A stretch of DNA of 64,000 bases from assembly GCA_905221605.1 (NCBI GenBank), contig CAJNDS010001002.1:70337-134336 (forward strand). The letters are read 5' to 3'. The notes beneath the pieces were generated by a model. It had not been told where the DNA came from, did not search any database, and worked only from the letters and a program-made list of their open reading frames with translations. Position 1 is the stretch's first letter, and each line of letters starts with the position of its first letter. Positions 53,450 to 63,318 of the stretch are shown here, piece by piece. Origin of the DNA: Symbiodinium natans (taxonomy: Eukaryota; Sar; Dinophyceae; Suessiales; Symbiodiniaceae). The translations under genes were made by a program, and so were the position numbers.

Positions 53450-54540
53450 TACAGCCGCAGCCGCTTTGTTGTGAGTACAACGAGGCGGAACCCAAACCCC
53501 ACCAGGTCACTAGGGACTGGCAAAGTACAAACGGTTGTTGAGTCGCCGAGCGGAGCACAGGAACCTGAATCCTCACACCATGGCTGTTATCTGGCAATGC
53601 CCGCAAAAAATCTTTTTAGCAGCTCCTTCGCACATCCGACATCACTGAACCGACCATGCAGTTACACTGTGGCTTCGCCAACGAGAAGCTGCCGAGGAGC
53701 CTTCTGAAAGGAGCTTCTTTGGGCTGCATAGAACCGCCTAGCAGCACATGCATTACACTGCTGAAAGGCTTACCTGTGTCCATCATCATTCGGCCCTGGG
53801 CAGTTCCCGGCAGCATCGGTCTTTGAGACTTCAATCGTCTGCCACTTGCTCTTTAACACATGCGGGCACTGGCACACCCGGCACGACGAATGCAACCAAC
53901 CAGGCCCCCAAGTCAACTTCACGGACACAGCAACATGTCAACCTTTTGACGTACCCACCAATCTAATCTAACATGCTCCGTTGTCACTTGACGACAGGCC
54001 CAAGATCTCTGACTTGAAGACCTCTGCAGAATCATAACTGAAGCCGGGAGGTTTTGCAGAGTTTGCAGCTTGAGGGCTCAAAGGTCGAATACTCCCCTCC
54101 AAATGCATTATGGCTATGCCTATAAGCCTCCAATTGCTTCTACTTCTGAGGGGTGTGGGTTGCAGTAGCGACCGCTGCTCCTGTGATTTGAGGCACGAAC
54201 CCCCGCCAGAACCTCTCAGAACACTGAGTTTTCCAAATACTAGGAGTATTTCGAGTGGGATCGCAGTATCTAAAAGGATTCGCAAAGGTTTCAAGGGGTG
54301 CCTTCAGAGGTCGATGTCGGAAAGTCAGTGCTGACGGCGTGGGGCTTTGTCGCATCATATTGTGGCTAACCAGCATGTGAACACGTGTCGGCCCCACACC
54401 TACCTGAAAGTGCTCCTTAGTCCGGGGTACTCCTTGGCGCCCTGCGCCTTGAGCCCGATAACTTGAAACCCCTACAGCTTCAGGGTCCTTCAGCTCTATA
54501 AGCCTCCCAAAGTTCACAAACCCAGAAACCCAACCCCAAA
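53450..54540. other. upstream flank of the channel gene; weak exon candidates
   Basis: The minus frame 53616-53834 (GKPFSSVMHVLLGGSMQPKE then APFRRLLGSFSLAKP) and the frame 54140-54540 are open, but without secure splice sites. Any promoter for the channel gene would lie here. Confidence 0.35.
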
Positions 54541-54541
54541 C

Positions 54542-54601
54542 CATGTTCTGACCGGCCTCCACATCAGAGACCAAGCCGGCAGTGTGGGATTCCAACATGC
54601 C
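54542..54601 (-). CDS. exon, unknown protein
   Basis: Acceptor CCTCTTCCAG|GGC at 54602 and donor AACATG|GTTTGGGGTTGGG at 54541. Exactly 60 bases: GMLESHTAGLVSDVEAGQNM, phase 0 on both sides. The intron starts with telomere-like sequence. A GGCTTGAGGTTCAGGG patch lies on the right. Confidence 0.65.
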
Positions 54602-54789
54602 CTGGAAGAGGCTGTTGGAACATCTACTCCGGGCTTGAGGTTCAGGGCTTGAAGTTTAGCTGCCTCGGGAGGCTAGGGGCTTCAGGGCTCACCTTAAGCT
54701 ACCCCACGTCTTTTTGGACCCAAGAACCCCCATAAGGGATGCTACAGTCATGCCCTTCAACATCGTAGATATTGGGTTTTTTGAGTGCA

Positions 54790-55365
54790 GCTTCTTCGCG
54801 CCCGAGATGAGACATCCGAGGCCACTGCCAGCATGGCCTTGAGGTGTGCCTTCTCTGCCTGTCACTCGAGCATGCTTTCAGGAGACGAAATGGGGGGGGG
54901 GGGGGTGCTTCGATGGGTTAGGATTCTTGTTGGGTCCAAGCTCACCAGTCTCCACACTCACCGCTTTGAGAAAATACCAAGGTCCACGGCCGGCCTGTTG
55001 GCCAGACAGGAAGCGAATCTGCGCCAGAAGCTCCTGCACCAAGATCCCAAACCCATAGCCCGAAACCCCCAAAACCCACGAAACCCCCGAAACCCCCAAA
55101 ACCCCCCAAAACCCTGAACCCTCATGACTTCACACCTTGTGGGGCCCCATTCTTGGGGTGCCCTGGCCTTGTTAAGTTCAATGTCCCGATCCTGTTTTAC
55201 GAGATTTGAGAACAAGGCTTTCAAGGGGGGTCATCGAGTTTTTGGAGCCCCTGCCGTAGAACGCTCGAACCTCGAAAGGCGCGAAAACCAGGGGCTGCCT
55301 GGGACTTCTCCTGGAACACCTTCAGCTTGTCGGTGATTTCCTCCAAGAAAAATTCCCCCCCCAAC
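54790..55365 (-). CDS. unknown gene, four minus-strand exons
   Basis: Sense order. About 55270-55365: EFFLEEITDKLKVFQEKSQ, perhaps continuing AAPGFRAFRGSSVLRQGLQK. About 55135-55205: LFSNLVKQDRDIELNKARAP then QEWGPT, donor ACAAG|GTGTGAAG. 54962-55033: acceptor ATCTTGGTGCAG, ELLAQIRFLSGQQAGRGPWY then FLKA, donor AAAGCG|GTGAGT, phase 0 both. About 54795-54879: acceptor CGAGTGACAG, AEKAHLKAMLAVASDVSSRA. The GTGAGT donor settles the strand, although plus-strand frames over the same bases also look coding. The helical, charged text is of unknown family. The exon at 54542-54601 probably follows it in the same gene. Confidence 0.55.
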
Positions 55366-55431
55366 CCTAAGGTGCCTAAACCCGAAACCCTAAACCCCTG
55401 GGCATCTGAGCTCATTGGTGGCCCCATTTTG

Positions 55432-55500
55432 GGGTTTAGGGTTTTTAGGGTTTAGGGTTTAGGGTTTTGGGTTTAGGGTTTAGGGCTTAGGGTTTAGGGA
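55432..55500 (+). repeat. G-rich telomere-like array
   Basis: GGGTTTAGGG variants over about 70 bases. It faces a CCCTAAACCC patch at 55376-55397 with only about 30 ordinary bases between, so the two form an inverted pair. The 30 bases could be a micro-exon (PPMSSDAQ on minus), which cannot be proved. Confidence 0.85.
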
Positions 55501-55831
55501 GCCAGCTCTTGTCAGGTTCGCGGCTCAGGGCGCACGGCTTCGGGTATGTGCGGGAATCGACGCGAGACTTCTGTTTCCTATGCTCTCCGTAGGCCACACA
55601 AAAAAAAACAATAGTTGCAACCTGGGCTTTGTAGAAGCAATCGTAAAACAGTATTTCCTATTATGGTTTCGGTTGTCACGAAGTCTGAGACCGCCGACCA
55701 GGCTACGATCTAGTGAAACGCAGACCAAGACAACAAGACTCTGAGACCTCCCTCCAGGCTAAAGGAAGACGAAGGCGTCTGTGACGCATGATGCATTGTC
55801 CAGCCGAGTTAGCCCGTTTTGTTTGACTTAC

Positions 55832-55911
55832 TGTAAGTCGCCGTGGACTTGTGCAGGCACCGGTCAACCCGGAGCTCCTCACCATCGTGCTGCTGGAACT
55901 GGACGCTGCGC
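55832..55911 (-). CDS. exon, unknown protein
   Basis: Acceptor GACCTGCTCAG|G at 55912 and consensus donor TTACA|GTAAGTC at 55831. The frame is RSVQFQQHDGEELRVDRCLH then KSTATY, phase 2 in and 1 out. A plus-strand reading (APVNPELLTIVLLELDAAPE between TTGTGCAG and CAG|GTCACA) is also possible. The perfect GTAAGT favours minus. Confidence 0.5.
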
Positions 55912-55929
55912 CTGAGCAGGTCACAGAGG

Positions 55930-56720
55930 CCTCAAGTCATGGGCTTGCTCTACGCTTTTGTGATCAAGTTGCGTTGTTTGTTTGTTTGTTGCTCTGTAGA
56001 GTCTTGGGTCCCACATTGTTTAGGGCTTCTAGTTCATGTAGACTTTTTGGGGGAGGAGGCTTAGGGTTTTATGGGTGGGCGTGCATTTGGGTTTTGTATT
56101 TTGCCTCCCTCACCACCGCTACACCCTCAACCCGGAATTGCTAAGAACGAACCACGACGCAAAACCTCCCTACTTCCCTACTAAGAAGTGGTATGTGGTG
56201 CTGCGGGGCAATCCAAGAATGGCTAGTGGGGATCAGATTGCCGAGTAGCCAAGTCCTTTACAGGGGCTCATGGAAGTCATGGAAGTTCCGACCAAAATCC
56301 GCCGAGGCCTCGGGCCGAAGGTGTCTAGGTTGTGAGTTGTGAGAACAGGCACCCCCCTCCACACCCAAAGCCCTTTTTCGGACCACTTTTTTTGCCTCAA
56401 ATGGGTACCCCCCCTAGGAAACCGGGGTCCGCAAGCGGACGGTTCGCCAGGACCAGAGGCAGTTGAAGCCCGTCCCAGCTGGGCCCCCCCCGCCCTTTCC
56501 CGCCCCTTTCCCATGAACTGCCCTGGACGCCTATGTGACCCTGTGCAGCCGCGAGCATACACTGGGCGCTGCGCTGGGGCAGGCCGAGGCAGGTCGCGTA
56601 GCGTTAAAATTATCGCACAATGGCTCAAAGCACTCCGAAAACTTCCCCTGTAATGCCAATACAAATATCGCCGTTGTCCCGAAAAAGCTCTTGCAAAAGG
56701 AGGTCTTACCGGCCATCTAG
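55930..56720. other. 3' flank of the K+ channel gene; unassigned frame
   Basis: A 164-codon minus frame (56233-56727) includes HLRQKKWSEKGLWVWRGVPV then LTTHNLDTFGPRPRRILVGT, which is partly protein-like, but it is not connected to anything. GCTTAGGGTTTTATGGG at 56060. Confidence 0.35.
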
Positions 56721-56723
56721 AAC

Positions 56724-57892
56724 TCAACTCTCAACAACCCTAGCGACTTCGGCAGGGCACCTCCTTCTGCGCTCGAGCTTGTCCAAAGCTTGCTTGGCCT
56801 TCTCCTGCAGAGCTTGCAGTCGAAAGTAGAATATATGTAGGCCATAGGTTGAGGTCTCTGCGTGAGTGACTTGAGGGTGGAGGAGGGCTTGGTGTGGAGG
56901 TGGAGGGGTGGGCGTGGGTGTGTCTCCAGCCTCCGCGAAGCACTGCTTGAAGTTCAGCGAGACCTGAGCCAAGCCCGCTTTAATTAGGGCCCTGGCATTC
57001 CGAGTCAGAAGCCCCAAAAAGAAGGTGGTGAAGTATCTTACAGTGGACCTCAGCCACACTTACCTCATCTTTGGCCCAGGCGAGCGCGATGCCAATGGCC
57101 ACGACCACGAGGCCCGTCACGGCTGTTAAAGCCCCGATGACCTGCCACGCGGCAAGGCACAAACCCTTCAGGCCCAAAACCGTGTTTAAGTCGTGCGGAA
57201 TTTAGGGTTGACGGGTTAGGGGCTTTAGGGTTCAAGAGCAATCGAGATCTGTCCTGAACTTTTTGAAGACTGCTCGCGATGTCTGGAGCTGCTATGTTGA
57301 AGCCTATGTCTCTGGCGCTTCCCGACCCTGAGTCGCCTTCCCCGGGGGGCTCTGTGGAACCATGTCGCCATAACCGACCTGGTCAAGAGAGGGTGTATGC
57401 GGTGCGGAGTCCACCACCCTCAACTTCCCTTCGAAAGCACTGAACTTAAAACCTTACTTGAGCTCAGAGGACGTACGTGAAGCAAGAGATCCCACGATGT
57501 GGCAATGAGTAAACCAAAAGCCCATGTTTTGTACCTAGAAGATCTTTTGGTAACAATAGCCTGTAAATTTCCCAGGAAACGGCATGTAGTTGACAGCCTT
57601 CAACTTCCCTGTTCCTGGGCTGCCAGACAGTGGTCAGCGTGGCAATGGCCCACCAGAAGGAAGCTGGAATGGACTGCAGCAGCTGCCAGGCTCTTGCTGT
57701 TGGGCTTATTTTAGGCATCAACCCCCAAACCGCATAGGGGTCGCCATGCAACTAGCGCCACGGTCAAGGCAACGCGTTACGTGCCCTCAACCTCAAAAAC
57801 CCGTGGGCGGATTTTGTAGCGGCACAGTCCTTGTTCGCATCCCGGAGTGCTCGGGAAGATGCTCTCATGGAGTTCTTTTGTTTCGGAGTGGT
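56724..57892 (-). CDS. voltage-gated K+ channel, 3' half (pore to C-terminus)
   Basis: Five phase-matched exons. 57801-57892: HSETKELHESIFPSTPGCEQ, then GLCRYKIRPR, the S5-pore turret. 57629-57673: SIPASFWWAIATLTT, the pore helix. 57337-57378: VGYGDMVPQSPPGK, the selectivity filter, with a GC donor. 57064-57141: VIGALTAVTGLVVVAIGIAL then AWAKDE, the S6 helix, donor GATGAG|GTAAGT. 56724-56963: VSLNFKQCFAEAGD, perhaps another intron, then EKAKQALDKLERRRRCP and VARVVES before TGA at 56724. Joined, the text reads like a Kv channel: aromatic-rich pore helix, TTVGYGD filter and hydrophobic S6. The voltage sensor (S1-S4) and most of S5 were not found and should lie to the right of 57.9 kb. It would act in the plasma or ciliary membrane. 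Confidence 0.8.
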
Positions 57893-57899
57893 CTGAAAG

Positions 57900-58450
57900 G
57901 CTTCCGCTGTTCCGGGGTGGCGGTTGTTTCTGCTCTAGGTCTCCGGAGCTGGCACACTGAATTCAACATAAGTATGTATGTATACATATACAAATATATG
58001 TATATACATGGTCACCCCCCCACCCCCCCATGGGATCTTTCTTTTCGAGGGCTTAACACGCCAACTCAACAACACCTGGCAAGAGATTTCTACCCGCAAA
58101 AGTGGAGGTTCACCACAAGTTGTGTCCTAGAATGGCGCATGAAACCCCGTGAACAATATTCGGAAGTGGGATCTTGTCAGCCCCATTTCCCGAAATACAC
58201 AAACAATTCCTAGCGCATACAGAGAATGCTGTCTGTGCTCATGCGATACAATGAACGTCCAGAACCCATGTGTATCCTGTCAAGGAAGTAGGACCTGGAA
58301 TATCGAGAAAAAAAAACCAGAAAAGCTCACCTATGAATCGCACACCCTCGCAGTCCTAGAAATCAAACTCACCCTATAATTAAGCCCTACACCACATAAA
58401 CCCTATGAACCCCATAGACCCTGAACCCTAAAACCCGGGCCCTCTCAAAG
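57900..58450. other. probable K+ channel introns; upstream exons not found
   Basis: TATGTA microsatellite at 57972-58003, CCACCCCCCCA at 58016-58029. A minus frame after TTCTCGATATTCCAG (about 58300) reads SYFLDRIHMGSGRSLYRMST, which might be an exon, but it does not look like a channel helix. Confidence 0.35.
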
Positions 58451-58461
58451 ATTCTACCAGG

Positions 58462-58540
58462 GCCGAAGGTGGCCGTCTTCGGCCACACAGTCTCCGAGGC
58501 CGGAGCAGTAAAAGCCGTGGGGCCCACGCAGTGCGAGAGG
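58462..58540. CDS. exon candidate, strand unresolved
   Basis: Plus reading after TTCTACCAG: PKVAVFGHTVSEAGAVKAVG then PTQCERD. Minus reading: LSHCVGPTAFTAPASETVWP then KTATFGP with donor CCCTG|GTAGAATC. It is flanked by CCCTAAAACCC on the left and TTAGGGTTTAG on the right, the usual exon setting in this window, which does not reveal the strand. Confidence 0.4.
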
Positions 58541-58692
58541 GACCTTAGGGTTTAGAGCTTCGAGGGCTTTAGAGGGTTTCATAGCTATTCAGAAGAGCTT
58601 TCGATGCTTGTTCTTCTTTGGGCTAAATCGGGGATCACAATGGTCACTTTCTTGACTTCCAGGGTCCTTCTTTGGGGTACTTGCGTAATCTT

Positions 58693-58730
58693 TATATGTA
58701 TATATATATGTATATATATATATATATATG
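58693..58730. repeat. TA/TATG microsatellite
   Basis: About 38 bases of TATATATG and TATATA. Confidence 0.9.
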
Positions 58731-59339
58731 GGTCTTTCTCAAAAGAGAAGGTACCTCCTTTCTAGCCCCAAGATGCTAGAACCTAAGGATGGAAACCCCC
58801 GCCCCGCAAGTGTAATTACAAACCTCTTTTTCTCCGGAGAAAACCCCGCTTGGTCACTGCCTGGCTACACCCTGCGACAGAAACGGTTAGGATTTTGTGT
58901 TGAAGGCTTAGGCGGTCTGTGCTCGGCTACCGCGGGCACCAGACACTTACAGCGTTTGGAAGGTTTAGGCTCACTTGCTTAGGCTAAACCATTCGGTGTT
59001 TTGGAGACCAGGGTTTACAAGAACGGGAAATTTTCCCGTCTTTTCAAAAGACCACGCTACCGTCAGCGGTCGGCCAACTACATGGAGGCGGTTTGGCAAA
59101 ACAGCTGGCGCTTCAAGAAGGCTGCGCCTCCTCTTAGGTGCGTTGAGTGGCCGCGCTCAGGATGAGCACTCAGGGTTAGGGTTCAGGGTTTAGGACTTAG
59201 GGTTTAGGGCGATAAACCCAAACTCAAACCCCTGGACGCACATTCCTACAGTGCGAGTAGTATATGGCAAGTCGAAGGTTCGAAACCCTAAGCACCGGGC
59301 TGATCGCACAAGTCGCTCTCCTGAGGTCTGAGATGCTTA

Positions 59340-59500
59340 AGGGGGGAACCCTAAACGCTTAAACCCTTCAACCCTAAACCCTTGAACCCTAAGCCCCTGA
59401 ACCCTAAGCCCTTAAACCCTAAGCCCCTAAACCTAAACTCTAAAAGCCCAAGCCCTAAAACCTTAAACCCCCAAACCTTAAACCCTAAACCCCGAAACCC
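59340..59500 (+). repeat. degenerate CCCTAAA array
   Basis: About 160 bases of CCCTAAACC, CCCTAAGCC and CCTTAAACC. It ends in the foldback at 59488-59517. Confidence 0.85.
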
Positions 59501-59517
59501 TGTAGGGTTTCGGGGTT
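59488..59517. repeat. perfect 14-bp telomere-like foldback
   Basis: AACCCCGAAACCCT (59488-59501) and AGGGTTTCGGGGTT (59504-59517) are exact reverse complements with only GT between. It is a C-strand/G-strand head-to-head junction. Confidence 0.95.
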
Positions 59518-59575
59518 CTTGTGCAAGCCTGAGGCCTAGAGCCCTAAGGATGCCCAAGGGGTCTTCGCCACAGAT
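59518..59575 (-). CDS. possible exon beside the foldback
   Basis: The minus frame CGEDPLGILRALGLRLAQ runs into the foldback sequence. It is protein-like. The acceptor is probably within CATCTTTTCCACATCTGTGG but is not clear. A G17 run lies to its right. Confidence 0.35.
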
Positions 59576-59589
59576 GTGGAAAAGATGGG

Positions 59590-60310
59590 GGGGGGGGGGG
59601 GGGTTCCGAAGATTGAGTTTTAGGGCCTTAAGGCCTTTTTTTCCGTTTTTTCAGGGTTTCAGGTTGAAGGCTTTCAGGGTTTAAGGTTTTAAGGGTTTAG
59701 GGCTTTAAGCGTTTGAGGCTTTGGGGATTTGTGGTTTGCGGCTGCACAAGTCTAAGGGCTTACTTTTAAGGGCTTCGGGTTTTGTGTGTCCTCGGGGGTC
59801 CCTAATTTTTGAAAGCTCCCACCTTCTCAGGGCTCGGCACGAGGAAGGTTGGGAAACCCCTAAACACTGACCCTGTAGTACCGGCCCAGGACACGTATTT
59901 CGAGAACTGACCATGTGGGGGAGCCCCGCAACACAAAAACCATGCTTGATTAACTTCCCCAGAACAAGAATCATTCTAACATTTTTTCGAGACCTGATCA
60001 GGGGTCCCCCGGATTGGGAAAATACCCATAGGGTCAAAGGGAGACTCACCCGAAACCCAAAACCCGAAACCTAAACCCTAAACCCTAAATCCTAAACCTT
60101 GTTCCAGAGGTTGGGGCCGAAGAAAGAGTTCGAGGTGTTGGATTTTCAGGAGTTTAGGGGGTTTGGGGGGGGGGGGGGGGGGGCTGCTCTACATTAGGGC
60201 TTTTGGGTTTTGGTTAAAGGTACTCACTAGGCCCAACTTAGAGCAACCCCCAAGACCCAAGAGCAATTAGACCGGCCTTAAAGACACTAACCATGCGCCA
60301 AACGGGCCGT
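59590..60310. other. G-rich telomere-like intron sequence, one weak exon
   Basis: TTTAGGG and TTTCAGGG words at 59610-59760, poly-G at 59587-59602 and 60165-60183. Minus frame 59880-59960 (LIKHGFCVAGLPHMVSSRNT then CPGPVLQ) ends near CTACAGG|GTCAGTGTTTAGGG and may be an exon. Confidence 0.4.
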
Positions 60311-60311
60311 T

Positions 60312-60565
60312 TCAATAGTCACCCGACCCAATGCTCAACAGGTCTGCAGGCCAAGCATCAAACAGGTACACCAGGCTCGAGCTCAAGATCTGTCGGCGGC
60401 GGATTGCTTGTGACAATTCAGGTGGCTCAACACTGATTTTGCACAGGGGCCGGGATTTGGAATCGTCAAGCCTTACCAGCCTAAGCCGCTTAACAACACC
60501 TCGAGTGAATGTCCTTCCTTCTCTACGGACCAGCAGCAAATCGAGCAGCCTTGAGCTTCCCAGAT
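60312..60565 (-). CDS. exon, basic protein, possibly C-terminal
   Basis: The frame reads RLLDLLLVRREGRTFTRGVV then KRLRLVRLDDSKSRPLCKIS and AWPADLLSIGSGDY before a stop at 60312. It is long, charged and protein-like. Its right edge abuts a TATACATA microsatellite (60565-60660), so the acceptor is about 60560. Family unknown. Confidence 0.5.
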
Positions 60566-60665
60566 ATATGTATGTATAAACAATGATCAATGTGTATATG
60601 TAGATGTATGTTACATAAGTATACACACTTATGTATAAAGATGTATTAATTCTATACATCTGTAT

Positions 60666-60680
60666 GCCCCCCCCCCCCCC
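60666..60680 (+). repeat. poly-C run
   Basis: About 15 C. Confidence 0.9.
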
Positions 60681-60923
60681 CATGAAGCAGGCAATAATCC
60701 TAACCTATCTTGCTTCAGCTCGGGCCGCTGGGGCGATGGTACCCGTAGCGGTCGACTTCTAGTCGGGTACACTTAACAGGAACTTGAGGCTGCGACGCAG
60801 AGGGGGGCGTGTTTCAGTTCCCTGAAGCCCTAAGACCCTTTTCAAGGTTTCGGGTTTAGGCTTTGTAGGGCTTGGGAATCTGGGTTGAGTCGTGTAAAGC
60901 ACATCGCCTGCTGTGTTTTCCAC

Positions 60924-60967
60924 CTGGAAGCCAGGGAACTGTACACATGCAAAGCAAATCGTCGCCC
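60924..60967 (-). CDS. micro-exon, unknown protein
   Basis: Acceptor AACCCCAGCAG|GGG at 60968 and donor GCTTCCAG|GTGGAAA at 60923. 44 bases: GRRFALHVYSSLAS, phase 0 in and 2 out. Confidence 0.45.
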
Positions 60968-61094
60968 CTGCTGGGGTTGACGCTTGGTTTGAGATTTGGA
61001 GCGTAATTACCTTACAAAAACCCAAAACCCCTACTTTTGTTTTTGTTTGCTTTTTGGTAGGTTTGCTTCGCGCTATACAAGAACCGTCAGTGTC

Positions 61095-61400
61095 CTAGTA
61101 GTGAGCAGAAGCATATGACTCGATACACAATGATAAGAGTAGTACAAGTAACAACTTGAAGGCCATGCACTTCGTGCGGAGGAGTTGTTCGTCCAAAAAC
61201 ACGTCCGACCTACGGCTCGGATTAAACCTGCACCGTCGCTCCCTAAGGGAGAAGGTGTCGAGCCCAAGAGTTGCGAGCTGAGATATTGTGGGAACGGGTC
61301 CAACGCCAGACCTCCAGCTCCCCTGCTTCAATCCGACGAGAGGACTATACCAAGTGTGATGAACGGAGCTTTCGCTTCTTTTGGTGGAGGTTTTTGGGGC
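61095..61400. other. overlapping long frames, strand unresolved
   Basis: A 146-codon plus frame (61185-61625) and a 113-codon minus frame (61095-61436; RRSDVFLDEQLLRTKCMAFK then LLLVLLLSLCIESYASAHY) overlap. Neither has decisive signals. Confidence 0.3.
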
Positions 61401-61410
61401 ATTTTGCATG

Positions 61411-61502
61411 TTAAAGGAGGTATGGCTGACCGGCATCCAAGTTGGATTTGCTCAATTTGTAGATCGGCGGCTTTGGTTCACCGCCGGCAAGGTTGGCGTG
61501 GC
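61411..61502 (-). CDS. terminal exon, unknown protein
   Basis: Acceptor CGTCCGCGCAG|GC at 61503. The frame HANLAGGEPKPPIYKLSKSN then LDAGQPYLL stops with TAA at 61411. The exon before it may be near 61540-61630 (ANVKSPAPSKPTVEAGECRV), not phase-checked. Confidence 0.45.
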
Positions 61503-62670
61503 CTGCGCGGACGAGCAACGGGAATGGGTCAGTTAGCCAACGCGATTCCTGAAACTCTACATTCTCCAGCCTCGACAGTGGGCTTCGAGGGCGCAGGGCT
61601 CTTGACGTTGGCGGCAGCGATCTGAGGCAACCGCTGCCTGGCCCTGCACAGCATGGAGCGGATGTCATCAAAGGATTCATCATGCAGACTCGAGCTTTCT
61701 GCATGCACCTACGGTCTACCGAGAAGAACGGATCGTGAAGATATGAAGCTATCTGGAGGCATTTTGATCACGGAAAGACAGGAGAATGTTGTAGACGACC
61801 TGCCCGGTCTCTGTCAGCCAGCACCAGCAACAGCGCACCCCGAAGCACACATGAAGCTTACGGGTGCTGAGGGTTCCCTAACAGCCCATCCTTTCATCGA
61901 CTGCGACTGCACATGAAAAAACGCCTGCTGATTGTAATTACGGACATGGGTGCTGGGTGTTTAAAGTCCCTCATTCGGGATGCTCTGGCTGGGCGGGCAC
62001 TCCGAAAGTCGCATGAAACTCCAAACCTCTAGCAGCCCTGTACCCCAGACTGCTTCAAGACCCGAAGGGCGCATGTGCTGGGCCTCCAAACAGGAGCGGG
62101 CGTCATGTATGGGGACCAGTTCTCCTGCTCAGAGGGTTCTAGGGTCTCATAGGCAAAGCCTCAAGTCAAGCCAAAACCCTAAACCCCAAACCCTAAACCC
62201 TAAACGGCCCTAAACTCAACCCTAGAGGGGCGGCATGGCATCATAGGCTTGAGGCTCACGTTCACAGACTTTTATATCTTAATTTAAAGTGGAGCCCACT
62301 CGGTCCGGAGAGGGGCTCGCCTGTGGCTACCCTACAAGGGCGCATTTAGGGTCCGTATGTTTTGTGATTTTGGTGTGCGTTTATAGTACCGGCAGAATAA
62401 GCATGATGGATTCTGTTACATATCTATTGGTAAACCAACAATAGTCTGAGTTCAACTGTCGGATATTGTCTGTTAACTATGAAGTTGGATGTTGGCTCTT
62501 GCATAAGGTTCAGTTCAGATTCGAATGTACTCTATGACACAAGGTAAGTCTATATCATATACTGCAAGTGGATTATAAAATGCAATGCAAACTCAGTATA
62601 CGACCGTGTGTGCATATATATATATACATATAGAAACTATATATATATATATATATGTTTGCTTACAGTT

Positions 62671-62720
62671 ACTTATACTTATACTTATACTTATACTTAT
62701 ACTTATACTTATACTTATAT
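62671..62720 (+). repeat. hexamer microsatellite ATACTT
   Basis: About eight copies of ACTTAT/ATACTT, immediately after a TA tract (62638-62657). Confidence 0.95.
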
Positions 62721-62759
62721 CTAGAACTATATTCATAAGTAGGGGGGCTTGCCCTCCCC

Positions 62760-62789
62760 TCCCCCCCCCCCCCCCCCCCCCCCCCCCCC
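62760..62789 (+). repeat. poly-C run
   Basis: About 30 C in a row, the longest homopolymer in the window. Confidence 0.95.
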
Positions 62790-63170
62790 ACCAAATGCAA
62801 CAAGGGCCTACATCGGTTGGGAAAGGACTAAATACAGATCTGTCAAACGACATCATGATGTTCCTTCCTTCCTTGCCTCCTGCCTCCCCTGCTTCCTTAC
62901 CTCCCGACCTACCTGCTTACTAAAGACTCACAAAAGAATGGAACCAACAAAACCAAAATCATCAAACACATAGACTTCTCTCTCTCTCTCTCTCTCTGAA
63001 TCATACTCTTTTTGGGATACCCTACGTAGCGGCCTATGTGATGAGAGGTACTTTAGATAGCTGGCCATGTAGGCGCTAGAAGTCGATCGCGTCCCAGCAG
63101 CCTCAGTCTAGACCCTAAGCCCGAAAAGTCCTCATAGGACCCCTGCAGCCTCAACCCTCAATCCTGCCTC

Positions 63171-63252
63171 CTTTTGGGACCAGTCTGCCGCCCCGGCGTT
63201 CAGGTTGGAGGTCTCCTGTCGGTTGGACGGGGAGAGGGAGGAATCCTCAACG
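63171..63252 (-). CDS. exon, Ser/Asn-rich linker, unknown protein
   Basis: Acceptor TACTCCTCCCCCAG|C at 63253. The frame VEDSSLSPSNRQETSNLNAG then AADWSQK ends at a GA donor CAAAAG|GAGGCAGG. Phase 2 in and 0 out. Confidence 0.5.
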
Positions 63253-63318
63253 CTGGGGGAGGAGTAGGTGTAGACTGTGTAGAGTCTCCAAAACACTAAA
63301 CGCTTCCTGACCCGCAAC

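Larger units (their letters stand above)
61510..63165. other. unassigned; telomere-like patch and microsatellites
   Basis: CCCTAAACCCCAAACCC at 62175-62210, TA tract at 62638-62657, ATACTT repeat at 62671-62720, poly-C at 62760-62789 and CT tract at 62976-62998. No exon with paired splice sites. Confidence 0.5.

Noticed and set aside
54785-55117. Plus-strand coding at 54.8-55.1 kb
   Set aside because: It reads well (RSTAGLLARQEANLRQKLL), but the minus strand has a canonical GTGAGT donor and acceptor with exact phase, so minus is preferred.
59265-59300. GGTTCGAAACC resembling a tRNA B box
   Set aside because: No matching A box or cloverleaf around it.
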